Below are positions 44,111 to 52,170 of a stretch of DNA of 64,000 nucleotides, in pieces (the stretch's first letter is position 1; each line of letters opens with the position of its first letter). Under the pieces are notes generated by a model. The model had not been told where the DNA came from, made no database searches, and saw only the letters and a program-made list of their open reading frames with translations. A program made the translations under genes and the position numbers. This stretch comes from JACMNW01 sp963708425 (GTDB taxonomy: Bacteria > Pseudomonadota > Alphaproteobacteria > Rhodobacterales > Rhodobacteraceae). The stretch lies in the NCBI GenBank assembly GCA_963708425.1, contig OY970206.1, positions 3,410,001 to 3,474,000 of the forward strand. The letters run 5' to 3'.

Positions 44111-44191
44111 ATTCGTGCCTAAAGTCCAAACAACAGAAGTGCTGACGGTGTCAGTCCCGCCGCTGGCCGCTTCAACGACAATGTCTGTCGT
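44005..44191. repeat. Exact 187-bp direct repeat, copy 1
   Basis: These bases are identical to 44328-44514 over 187 bp, offset 323. The repeat covers the GTTGIAGTGNTLANSMTGNSG region and the preceding beta block. One copy is on each side of the C-terminal frameshift, suggesting a recent tandem duplication or homologous exchange. Confidence 0.9.
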
Positions 44192-44199
44192 GGCGTCAA

Positions 44200-47100
44200 C
44201 TACATAAGCATCATCACCAAGTCCGCAGTCATACTGTCGTTTCCGGTCCCGCCATCAAGCGTGTCGTCACCATCGGCCCCCAGCAAGGTGTCGTTGCCAG
44301 CTGCGCCTGTGATCGTATCGTTGCCAGCAAGGCCAGAAAGGTTGTTTGCTCCAGAATTGCCGGTCATCGAGTTTGCGAGGGTGTTGCCTGTCCCTGCGAT
44401 GCCAGTCGTTCCCGTTTGGATCAGACGCTCCACATTCGTGCCTAAAGTCCAAACAACAGAAGTGCTGACGGTGTCAGTCCCGCCGCTGGCCGCTTCAACG
44501 ACAATGTCTGTCGTCGCATCAACGATGTAGGTGTCGTCTCCCAACCCGCCCGTCATCGAGTCAGTTCCTGCTCCGCCGTCAATCGTGTCGTTGCCGTCCC
44601 CACCGAGAACGGTGTCATTACCTGCGCCACCCACCAGATTGTTTGCGCCAGAATTGCCGGTCATGATGTTTGCCAACCCATTCCCAGTAGCGTTGATGGC
44701 CGTAGTACCTGTCAACGTCAGGTTCTCTAGTTCGGCACCCAGAGTGAAGGTGACAGAACTTTGGACGGTATCTGTGCCACCGGCGGCGGCCTCCACTGTC
44801 ACATCCGTCGCGGCATCGATGACAAAGGTGTCGTTGCCAAGCCCACCCACCATGCTGTCGTTACCCAGGCCGCCATCGAGAGTGTCATTGCCTTCACCCC
44901 CATTCAGCGTGTCGTTGCCATCTCCGCTAGAAAGCAGGTTTGCTGCCGTGTTGCCGGTGATGATGTTCGCCAAGGTATTGCCAGTTGCGTTGATAGCAAC
45001 CGCTCCGAGCAATGTGAGGTTTTCAACATTTGCGGCGAGTGCTGAGACTGTGACACTGCTTTGCACAAGATCGGTCCCGCCCGCTGCAGCTTCGACGATG
45101 GCATCGGAGGTGGCGTCTATAACGTAGATGTCATTGCCGAGCCCACCTGTCATCGAGTCGGTTCCTGTTCCGCCGTCAATCGTGTCGTTGCCGTCCCCAC
45201 CGAGAACGGTGTCATTGCCTGCGCCACCCACCAGATTGTTTGCGCCAGCGCTGCCCGAGAGAATGTTGGCGAGACCGTTTCCGGCGCCATTGATTGCTGC
45301 AGTTCCCGTCAACGTCAGGTTCTCGAGCTCAGCACCCAGCGTAAGAGTGATAGAGCTTTGGACAGTATCGGTTCCACCGCTGGCAGCTTCCACTGTCACA
45401 TCCGTCGCGGCATTTACAACAAAGGTGTCGTTGCCAAGCCCACCCACCATGCTGTCGTTACCCAGCCCGCCGTCCAGAGTATCATCGCCATCGCCCCCAT
45501 TTAACGTGTCGTTGCCATCGCCACCAGAAAGCAGGTTTGCTGCCGTGTTGCCGGTGATGATGTTCGCTAAGGTATTGCCAGTTGCGTTGATAGCAACTGC
45601 TCCGAGCAACGTGAGGTTTTCTACATTTGCTGCGAGTGTCGCAATCGTAACGCTGCTCTGCACGAGATCGGTCCCGCCCGCCGCAGCTTCGACGACAACA
45701 TCGGTAGTGTCTTCAATAACATACGTATCGTTACCGAGCCCGCCTGTCATCGAGTCGGTTCCAACACCGCCATCAATAGTGTCGTTGCCGTTCCCGCCGA
45801 CAACGGTGTCGTCCCCTGCGCCACCCACCAGACTGTTTGCGCCAGTGTTGCCTGTAAGTGTATTCGCGAGCCCGTTCCCGGTGCCGTTGATCGCCGCAGT
45901 ACCGGTTAAGGTCAAGTTCTCTAGTTCGGCACCCAGAGTATAGGTGGTAGAGCTTTGGACAATATCAGTTCCACCCGCTACGGACTCTAAAGTCACATCC
46001 GTCACAGCATTTACAATATAGGTGTCATCACCAAGTCCACCCACCATGCTATCGGCCCCAAGCCCGCCATCGAGAGTGTCGTTGCCATCGGCCCCAAGAA
46101 GAGTGTCATCGCCGTCACCGCCGAATAGACCATTCGCACCCGCGTTTCCTGTCAATACATTTGCAAGTGCGTTTCCAGTACCATCAATTGCAGCTGTGCC
46201 GTTCAGTGTTAGATTTTCTAGTTCGGCGATAAGTGTAAGCGTTGTCGCTGTTTCGACAGTATCCACGCCTTCGCCTGCGACCTCAGTAATGAAGTCAGTG
46301 CCTGTCGTGACGATATAGCGGTCATCTCCAGCGCCACCTGTCAACTGGTTTACACCCGCACCTCCATCAAGCGTATCGTTGCCATTGCCTCCAATTAGGG
46401 TGTCGCTACCATCCAAGCCAGAAAGCAGGTTTGCTTCCAGATTGCCAACGACAGTGTTGTCGAGGTTGTTGCCGACACCCTGGAGTGAAGTTCCTGTCAG
46501 GGTAAGATTTTCTATCTCGGCGGCCAATGTTAGGTTAATCGAGCTTTGGACCAAGTCTGTACCACCAGCAGCATCCTCAACAACAACATCTGTCGTTGAA
46601 TCAACAATAAACGTGTCGTCACCAATGCCACCAATCAGCGTATCACTACCCGATCCGCCATCCAGCGTGTCATTCCCGTCCAAACCGCTGAGGATATTTG
46701 ATACACCATTACCAATCAATATATTCGCAAAGGCGTTACCAGTACCGTTAATCAATCCAGTCCCTGTTAGGGTAAGGTTTTCAAGTTGAGTGCCCAAGAC
46801 GTAGGTGACCGAACTGTTGACAGAGTCCAGGCCGCCATTTGCGATCTCAGTGACTACATCGGTCAGAGCATCGACAACATAGCTGTCATCACCAGCACCT
46901 CCAATGAGGGTATCAGTTCCAATCCCACCGTCTAGCGTATCGTTACCGGCCCCTCCTGAAATACTGTCATTCCCTCCGCCGCCGAACAGGACATTGGCGG
47001 CAGTATTGCCGATCACAACATTTGCAAGAGCATTCCCTGTTCCATTGATGGTCAATGTGCCCAGCAAGGTGAGGTTCTCAATTTCTGCTTCAAGCACCGT

Positions 47101-50055
47101 GAGCGTTACCGTTGTCTTAATAGTGTCGGTGCCTCCTGCTAAAAGCTCGGTAACTACATCAGCGACAGCATCTACAAAATAGGTATCGTTGCCCAAACCG
47201 CCTATCATAGAGTTGGTACCGGCTCCGCCTCTAATCGTGTCATTTCCAACACCGCCATAAATCGTGTCACTACCATCGTAGCCATCCAAATCGTTGCCGA
47301 TGCCGCTATTTCCAGTAATAAAATTATTGAGTGCGTTGCCGCCACCATAAATAGCACTACCAGCTAAGGTCAGATTTTCGACATTGTCCTCAAGGCCATA
47401 AGCCTGATAACTAATAACAGTATCTGTTCCACCAGCGGCCAATTCAGTCACTATATCCAAAGCAAAATCTACAATAATATATGTGTCATCACCCAGCCCC
47501 CCTTGGAGAATGTCTCCTTCACTTCCGCCATCAAGCGTATCATTACCGTCACCGCCAATTATAAAATCTTCCCCCGCAAGGCCTTCCAGAAGGTTATTCC
47601 CTAATGTTCCTGTGATTTGATTCCCGCCTGCGTTTCCCTTCCCGTTAATTGACTCTGTTCCAACAAGAGTTAGATATTCAATATACGACCCAATCGTAAA
47701 TGTGACCGAGGAGAAAACGTGATCAAAACCGCTACTAGACAGTTCAGTGGCCGTATCTCCGACATCAGTGATGTAATAGTTATCGTCGCCAGCACCACCT
47801 GCCATAGAGTCGTCACCCGCTTGTCCATAAAGCGTATCATTGCCAGCCCCACCGTTGACTGTGTCATTGCCATCACCACCGCTCAAGACGTTGTTGCCAG
47901 TGTTTCCGGTGATGACATTTGCTAGCGCATTGCCAGTCGCAGTTGCTGTCGAACCGGGCACATCTACCAGGGTAAGATTCTCGACCCCAGATGTTAGCGC
48001 ATAGGAATCAGTGCTGAAAACAAAATCAACCCCATCCCCCCCGGTCTCATCAACGATGTCTCCAGATGCTGTTCCATCAACATAGTAGGTATCACTTCCA
48101 ATACCGCCAACCAGCGTGTCTGTGCCACTGCCGCCGTTTAACAAGTCATCTCCATTGCCACCAACAAGCCAATCCAATCCGTCTGACCCAACGAGAGTGT
48201 CATTGCCATTGTCACCTGATAGCGAGTCATTTCCTTCATTTCCGATGATACTGTCGTTTCCTTCACCGCCGGTCGCGGTATCGTTGCCCTGACCACCATG
48301 CGCGACATCATTCCCCGCAAAGAGCGATATGACATCGTTTCCACCGCCAGCGTAAACCGTGTCGGGAAGAGTTGCGCTGTCTCGAACTGACTCGCCACCT
48401 GCATCCACAAAAGTCAGGTTGATCGTATCGGCACTGTTTGTTCCGTTTACGACACCATTTGCGCCGGTGGAGACAAAAAGACTGACCAGTTGCGCGAATG
48501 AAAAACTCTGACCATCAATGACAATCGTTTCGATGTCATTGGAAACAACATCAATTCCAGCGGCAATGCTCGACAATGTTAAAGAATTCGCAGACGCCGC
48601 AAAAGAAATGCTACCGATGTTTGCCTCGTAATCCAATCTGTCGATGCCCGCGCCTCCGAAAACCGTATCGTTTCCGAGGCCCGCTGCTAGCGTGTCATTG
48701 CCATCTCCCGCGTCAAGTACATCCCCGCCATCACTACCAAACAGGTTGTCGTTTCCAGCCAGACCAAGCAAAGTGTCGGAGCCATCTGATCCAACTAAAA
48801 TGTTCGCCGCAGTGTTTCCCGTTCCCGTTTTTCCAGCGGCCAAAAGGGTCAAGTTCTCAATTGTCCCAAAAAGAGTATAGTCAATAAATGACTGAACCGT
48901 ATCCGTGCCTTCATTTGCGTTTTCATTTACTACATCACTGATGTTGTCCACGACGTACACATCGTTCCCGACACCTCCGGTCATCATGTCAATGTCGGAA
49001 CCGCCATCAAGTATATCATTGCCAACACCACCCAGAAGAGTGTCGTTCCCTGCCAATCCATAAATACTGTCATCGCCATCACGCGCATCTAAGGCGTTTG
49101 CCGCCAGCGAACCGACGATCAAGTTTGCGCCGTAAGAGCCCATAACATTCTCAATGTTCACTAGCGTACTGGAAGACGCACTCAATAGCACGCCGAGATC
49201 AAGATTGACGTTGATGGCTGCCGCAGTGAAGGACAAATCTAGAGTATCAATTCCATCCCCACCATCGATAACATCAGTCCCTACAGAACTCCGTATTGTG
49301 TCGTTTCCACTCCCACCGTAAATCTTGTCGTCACCGGACATGTCATAAATATAGTCATTTCCGGCGTCGCCATATATTGTATCGTTGCCTTGGCCATCGG
49401 TGATAGTATCGTCGCCACCTGCACCAACTAGGAGGTCGTTACCGCCATTACTACCACCACCGTCGAGCACGTTCGCTTGCTCATTTCCGATGATCGTATC
49501 GTTACCAAGGCCGCCATAAGCCCCTTCAATATTAACAATTTGTTCATCTGGAAACGAACCATCCCAAGTGATCCAGCCTGCTGCTAAATCAACTTTAATG
49601 CCTCGATAGCCGCCTGATGGTAAGTTTTGAAAATCAAGTAGAAACGCAACAAGATCAATACCGTCCCCACCGTCAAAATAGTCTTTACCACTACTGAAGG
49701 TGCTTGTTGTCGCTTTGCCTCCATATAATATGTCGTTTCCGCTGCCACCAAACAGAGAATCTGTTCCTTCACTGTATCCATAGAGCTGATCATCATTGTC
49801 GCCCCCGTAAAGAACGTTAAGGCCACCGCCGCCGGACAGCGTATCATTGCCCATATTCCCATACAGGCTGTCATTGCCTGTTCCACCTGTAAGACTATCG
49901 TTTCCAGTCTCGCCAAATGCGATCCCGCCGCCCGAACCTAGTGCTACAGCGTCATTCCCTCCTCCGCCTGAGATAACATCACGACCACCGTTGCCATTGA
50001 TCGTGTCATTGCCTGCGCCACCGAAGAGGACTTCCGCGGCTGCCGTCCCGGTCAA
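44200..50055 (-). CDS. RTX protein, main repeat segment with 199-residue higher-order repeats
   Basis: The 1,951-codon frame consists almost entirely of calcium-binding nonapeptides (GGxGNDTLxGG) separated by a recurring beta block of the form TDxVxExxxGGTDxVxSSVTxTLGAxxENLTLTGTxxINGTGN. Towards the C-terminal end two alternating subtypes form a 199-residue unit, and one 187-bp stretch is duplicated exactly. This would be the extended, calcium-folded stalk of a secreted protein. The last residues (ADLVMMLM) result from a shift near 44222 after which the sequence continues in the next frame. Confidence 0.8.
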   Translation of the reverse strand: MTGTAAAEVLFGGAGNDTINGNGGRDVISGGGGNDAVALGSGGGIAFGETGNDSLTGGTGNDSLYGNMGNDTLSGGGGLNVLYGGDNDDQLYGYSEGTDSLFGGSGNDILYGGKATTSTFSSGKDYFDGGDGIDLVAFLLDFQNLPSGGYRGIKVDLAAGWITWDGSFPDEQIVNIEGAYGGLGNDTIIGNEQANVLDGGGSNGGNDLLVGAGGDDTITDGQGNDTIYGDAGNDYIYDMSGDDKIYGGSGNDTIRSSVGTDVIDGGDGIDTLDLSFTAAAINVNLDLGVLLSASSSTLVNIENVMGSYGANLIVGSLAANALDARDGDDSIYGLAGNDTLLGGVGNDILDGGSDIDMMTGGVGNDVYVVDNISDVVNENANEGTDTVQSFIDYTLFGTIENLTLLAAGKTGTGNTAANILVGSDGSDTLLGLAGNDNLFGSDGGDVLDAGDGNDTLAAGLGNDTVFGGAGIDRLDYEANIGSISFAASANSLTLSSIAAGIDVVSNDIETIVIDGQSFSFAQLVSLFVSTGANGVVNGTNSADTINLTFVDAGGESVRDSATLPDTVYAGGGNDVISLFAGNDVAHGGQGNDTATGGEGNDSIIGNEGNDSLSGDNGNDTLVGSDGLDWLVGGNGDDLLNGGSGTDTLVGGIGSDTYYVDGTASGDIVDETGGDGVDFVFSTDSYALTSGVENLTLVDVPGSTATATGNALANVITGNTGNNVLSGGDGNDTVNGGAGNDTLYGQAGDDSMAGGAGDDNYYITDVGDTATELSSSGFDHVFSSVTFTIGSYIEYLTLVGTESINGKGNAGGNQITGTLGNNLLEGLAGEDFIIGGDGNDTLDGGSEGDILQGGLGDDTYIIVDFALDIVTELAAGGTDTVISYQAYGLEDNVENLTLAGSAIYGGGNALNNFITGNSGIGNDLDGYDGSDTIYGGVGNDTIRGGAGTNSMIGGLGNDTYFVDAVADVVTELLAGGTDTIKTTVTLTVLEAEIENLTLLGTLTINGTGNALANVVIGNTAANVLFGGGGNDSISGGAGNDTLDGGIGTDTLIGGAGDDSYVVDALTDVVTEIANGGLDSVNSSVTYVLGTQLENLTLTGTGLINGTGNAFANILIGNGVSNILSGLDGNDTLDGGSGSDTLIGGIGDDTFIVDSTTDVVVEDAAGGTDLVQSSINLTLAAEIENLTLTGTSLQGVGNNLDNTVVGNLEANLLSGLDGSDTLIGGNGNDTLDGGAGVNQLTGGAGDDRYIVTTGTDFITEVAGEGVDTVETATTLTLIAELENLTLNGTAAIDGTGNALANVLTGNAGANGLFGGDGDDTLLGADGNDTLDGGLGADSMVGGLGDDTYIVNAVTDVTLESVAGGTDIVQSSTTYTLGAELENLTLTGTAAINGTGNGLANTLTGNTGANSLVGGAGDDTVVGGNGNDTIDGGVGTDSMTGGLGNDTYVIEDTTDVVVEAAAGGTDLVQSSVTIATLAANVENLTLLGAVAINATGNTLANIITGNTAANLLSGGDGNDTLNGGDGDDTLDGGLGNDSMVGGLGNDTFVVNAATDVTVEAASGGTDTVQSSITLTLGAELENLTLTGTAAINGAGNGLANILSGSAGANNLVGGAGNDTVLGGDGNDTIDGGTGTDSMTGGLGNDIYVIDATSDAIVEAAAGGTDLVQSSVTVSALAANVENLTLLGAVAINATGNTLANIITGNTAANLLSSGDGNDTLNGGEGNDTLDGGLGNDSMVGGLGNDTFVIDAATDVTVEAAAGGTDTVQSSVTFTLGAELENLTLTGTTAINATGNGLANIMTGNSGANNLVGGAGNDTVLGGDGNDTIDGGAGTDSMTGGLGDDTYIVDATTDIVVEAASGGTDTVSTSVVWTLGTNVERLIQTGTTGIAGTGNTLANSMTGNSGANNLSGLAGNDTITGAAGNDTLLGADGDDTLDGGTGNDSMTADLVMMLM
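44328..44514. repeat. Exact 187-bp direct repeat, copy 2
   Basis: Second copy of the repeat at 44005-44191, inside the main RTX frame. Confidence 0.9.
44550..45760. repeat. 597-bp (199-residue) higher-order repeats in the RTX gene
   Basis: Matching landmarks recur at 44554, 45151 and 45748 (CATCGAG followed by near-identical sequence), giving a constant 597-base period. Each unit encodes two alternating RTX/beta-block subtypes, A with INGTGNGLAN and B with INATGNTLANI. The high DNA identity contrasts with more diverged single repeats towards the N-terminus. Confidence 0.75.
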
Positions 50056-52033
50056 CGTGTCGTTTCCCCCCCCCTACTGCGCGCGCCGACGAGCGATACT
50101 GCCAAGCGGCAAGCGAGATGTCTTTTAGGATCACTGCGTCATCACCGAACAACACAAAAGTATCGCCATTGGTCTCTTGGATGATGACCCCAGGGTTTGG
50201 AGCATTTGGATCGATCAATACTTCATTGATTACCAATGCCCCACGACCAATATCAAAGTTACCTACGTTTAATGCAGTGGCACCGGTCGGATCTGAAGTT
50301 GTTACAATCGCGCCGGTCTCGATGTAATACTGATTGGATGCATTGTTTGCGCCGTCGACAACAATTGTGACCTCCGCTGTTTTAAGGACACCTGTCGTAT
50401 CAGTTGCAGTGTAGCTGAGCGTTTCAGTTGAGGTCTCTCCGGCGTTGAGCCAAGCATAAGCGCCCGCTTGATCGTATTCCAGTTGGCCGCCAGCAAGTAC
50501 TGTGACCGTTGCGCCACTGGCTAACCGGACAATTTGTCCGGTGGATACCGCTACACCATTCAATTGCATCAGTTGAATCGGCTGGCTGTTAAAATTGATG
50601 TCATTGGCCAATAGGGCGATCTGACCCGTTACCCCTTCGGCAAAACGCGGATTGTCACTAATGACATCAAAAGCAGACTGCAATGGGCCAGCGATCTGTG
50701 CATAGGTGCGGGTTGTATCATTGAACTGGATGGTCTCTATATCCTTGTAGATGGTAAGCACATCGCCAGTCGACAGAACCCCCCGAATTCCGCCTTCAAT
50801 GAAGCTGAAGGTGACATCAGTGACATTAGCTTGGATCACTGCAATGTCGGTGCCAGTTCCGCCATATACTTTTGATCCATTAGACCCCCAAAGCGTGTCG
50901 TTTCCACCTCCCCCATAGATAGTATCGCCGCCACCTCCACCCCGAATTACATTGTCGCCTGCATTTCCGTAGATCGTTTCCTGAAAGGAAGTTCCCGTGA
51001 CATTCTCGATTCCGGTGAACAGAACTAGATTGCCCGTGCTGGCCACAAAGGCCCGCCCTGCGATCATGTCAATCACAGCGCCATTTTGACGAAATCCAAA
51101 CGAAAGGGTATCAACACCTGCGCCGCCATCAACAACGTCGTCGCCCAAGTTATAGGTCGTCGGGAAGAAAGACACCACATTGCCGGCGAGTTGAAAGCTG
51201 TCGTCGCCATCGCCGCCTTGCAGCGTATCCATACCCCCAAAAGCCAAAATGGTATCATTGCCGTCTCCGCCGTCGATCAGATTATGGCCCTGCGTTGCAT
51301 AGGAAACACCATAATATCGCACATCGATAGAGTTGTCGCCTGCACCACCGAAAACCTCATCATTACCATCACCTGCGCCGATGGTATCTGCGCCATTGCC
51401 ACCCCACAGCCGGTTATCCGCCTCATTTCCACTAATTAGGTCATTGAATGCACTGCCTTCAACATTCTCAATAGAAATCAGAATGTCACCCACGGCTTCT
51501 CCGGCTTGGTAAGACGTGTCGGAAAGACGAATGCCGATCGCGGTGCTAGCATTTTTATAAGTGGCGGTATCACTACCCGACCCTCCATCGAGCGTATCGC
51601 CACCAAGCCCGCCCTCCAGCCAGTCATCCCCGTGGAGACCACGAATTGTGTCATTGCCTGCCAACCCTCTTAAGAGGTTGGCCGCATTAGACCCTGTGAG
51701 CAAATCATCGCCAGTTGCAGTGTTAATGATCGTCAGCCCGCGCGCACCAGCACCACCATCTGATCCCGTAATTGTATCCTCAATTTCCTTGCGTTCATTG
51801 TCAAATGCCTTCACCGCATCCATCGCTGTTGCGTTCAATGCAAGCGAATTAAAGTATGTATTACTATTCAGCCCTTGCGAAATAAGCTTGGAGGTCACGT
51901 CAAGCAAACCATTTGCAAACATTAGCTCAAAAGGTAGAAAAACAGACCCACTTGGTCCAATAGGCCCACCAGAAAGTGGCACAGAATAGGCCCCGTCAAC
52001 TTTTTCAATCGTCACACTACTACCAGTCGACAA
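50006..52033 (-). CDS. RTX protein, second segment (RTX repeats and cadherin-like region)
   Basis: This frame continues the upstream hydrolase segment; it is open from about 52215, and the TTG at 52033 is not a real start. It contains RTX blocks (LRGLAGNDTIRGLHGDDWLEGGLGGD and similar, in pieces), then a beta-rich region resembling tandem cadherin-like repeats (IALLANDINFNSQPI; LSYTATDTTGVLKTAEVTIVVDG). It ends with VLFGDDAVILKDISLAAWQYRS. The final 20 residues (KRHVDRDG onwards) are out of frame because of the run of nine G at 50074-50066. Confidence 0.75.
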   Translation of the reverse strand: MSTGSSVTIEKVDGAYSVPLSGGPIGPSGSVFLPFELMFANGLLDVTSKLISQGLNSNTYFNSLALNATAMDAVKAFDNERKEIEDTITGSDGGAGARGLTIINTATGDDLLTGSNAANLLRGLAGNDTIRGLHGDDWLEGGLGGDTLDGGSGSDTATYKNASTAIGIRLSDTSYQAGEAVGDILISIENVEGSAFNDLISGNEADNRLWGGNGADTIGAGDGNDEVFGGAGDNSIDVRYYGVSYATQGHNLIDGGDGNDTILAFGGMDTLQGGDGDDSFQLAGNVVSFFPTTYNLGDDVVDGGAGVDTLSFGFRQNGAVIDMIAGRAFVASTGNLVLFTGIENVTGTSFQETIYGNAGDNVIRGGGGGDTIYGGGGNDTLWGSNGSKVYGGTGTDIAVIQANVTDVTFSFIEGGIRGVLSTGDVLTIYKDIETIQFNDTTRTYAQIAGPLQSAFDVISDNPRFAEGVTGQIALLANDINFNSQPIQLMQLNGVAVSTGQIVRLASGATVTVLAGGQLEYDQAGAYAWLNAGETSTETLSYTATDTTGVLKTAEVTIVVDGANNASNQYYIETGAIVTTSDPTGATALNVGNFDIGRGALVINEVLIDPNAPNPGVIIQETNGDTFVLFGDDAVILKDISLAAWQYRSSARAVGGGKRHVDRDGSRGSPLRWRRQ
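50066..50074. repeat. Nine-base homopolymer at an RTX frame change
   Basis: A run of nine C on the plus strand (nine G in the gene's sense). Eight G would keep the reading frame continuous through VGGGNDTLTGT. It is either a phase-variable tract, a fixed mutation, or a homopolymer sequencing error. Confidence 0.7.
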
Positions 52034-52170
52034 TATCCGGATTTCAAGCGAGCCAGTTATATTGTAAAGGTTTATATCTTGCCGATTGGTGTCTGGGAAC
52101 CAGCCAAAAATTGGATTAAAATTGAATGCGGTTGTAATCAGAAGGTCTGAAGAAAAGCTATATCGCAGCT

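Noticed and set aside
44261..46318. Several long plus-strand frames rich in Ser and Pro
   Set aside because: They are the antisense of the Gly/Asp/Asn-rich RTX codons, with no starts or homology.
44200..50055. Many evenly spaced short repeats that could suggest a CRISPR array
   Set aside because: The repeats are in frame, vary in length, and translate as RTX nonapeptides and beta blocks; there are no unique spacers.
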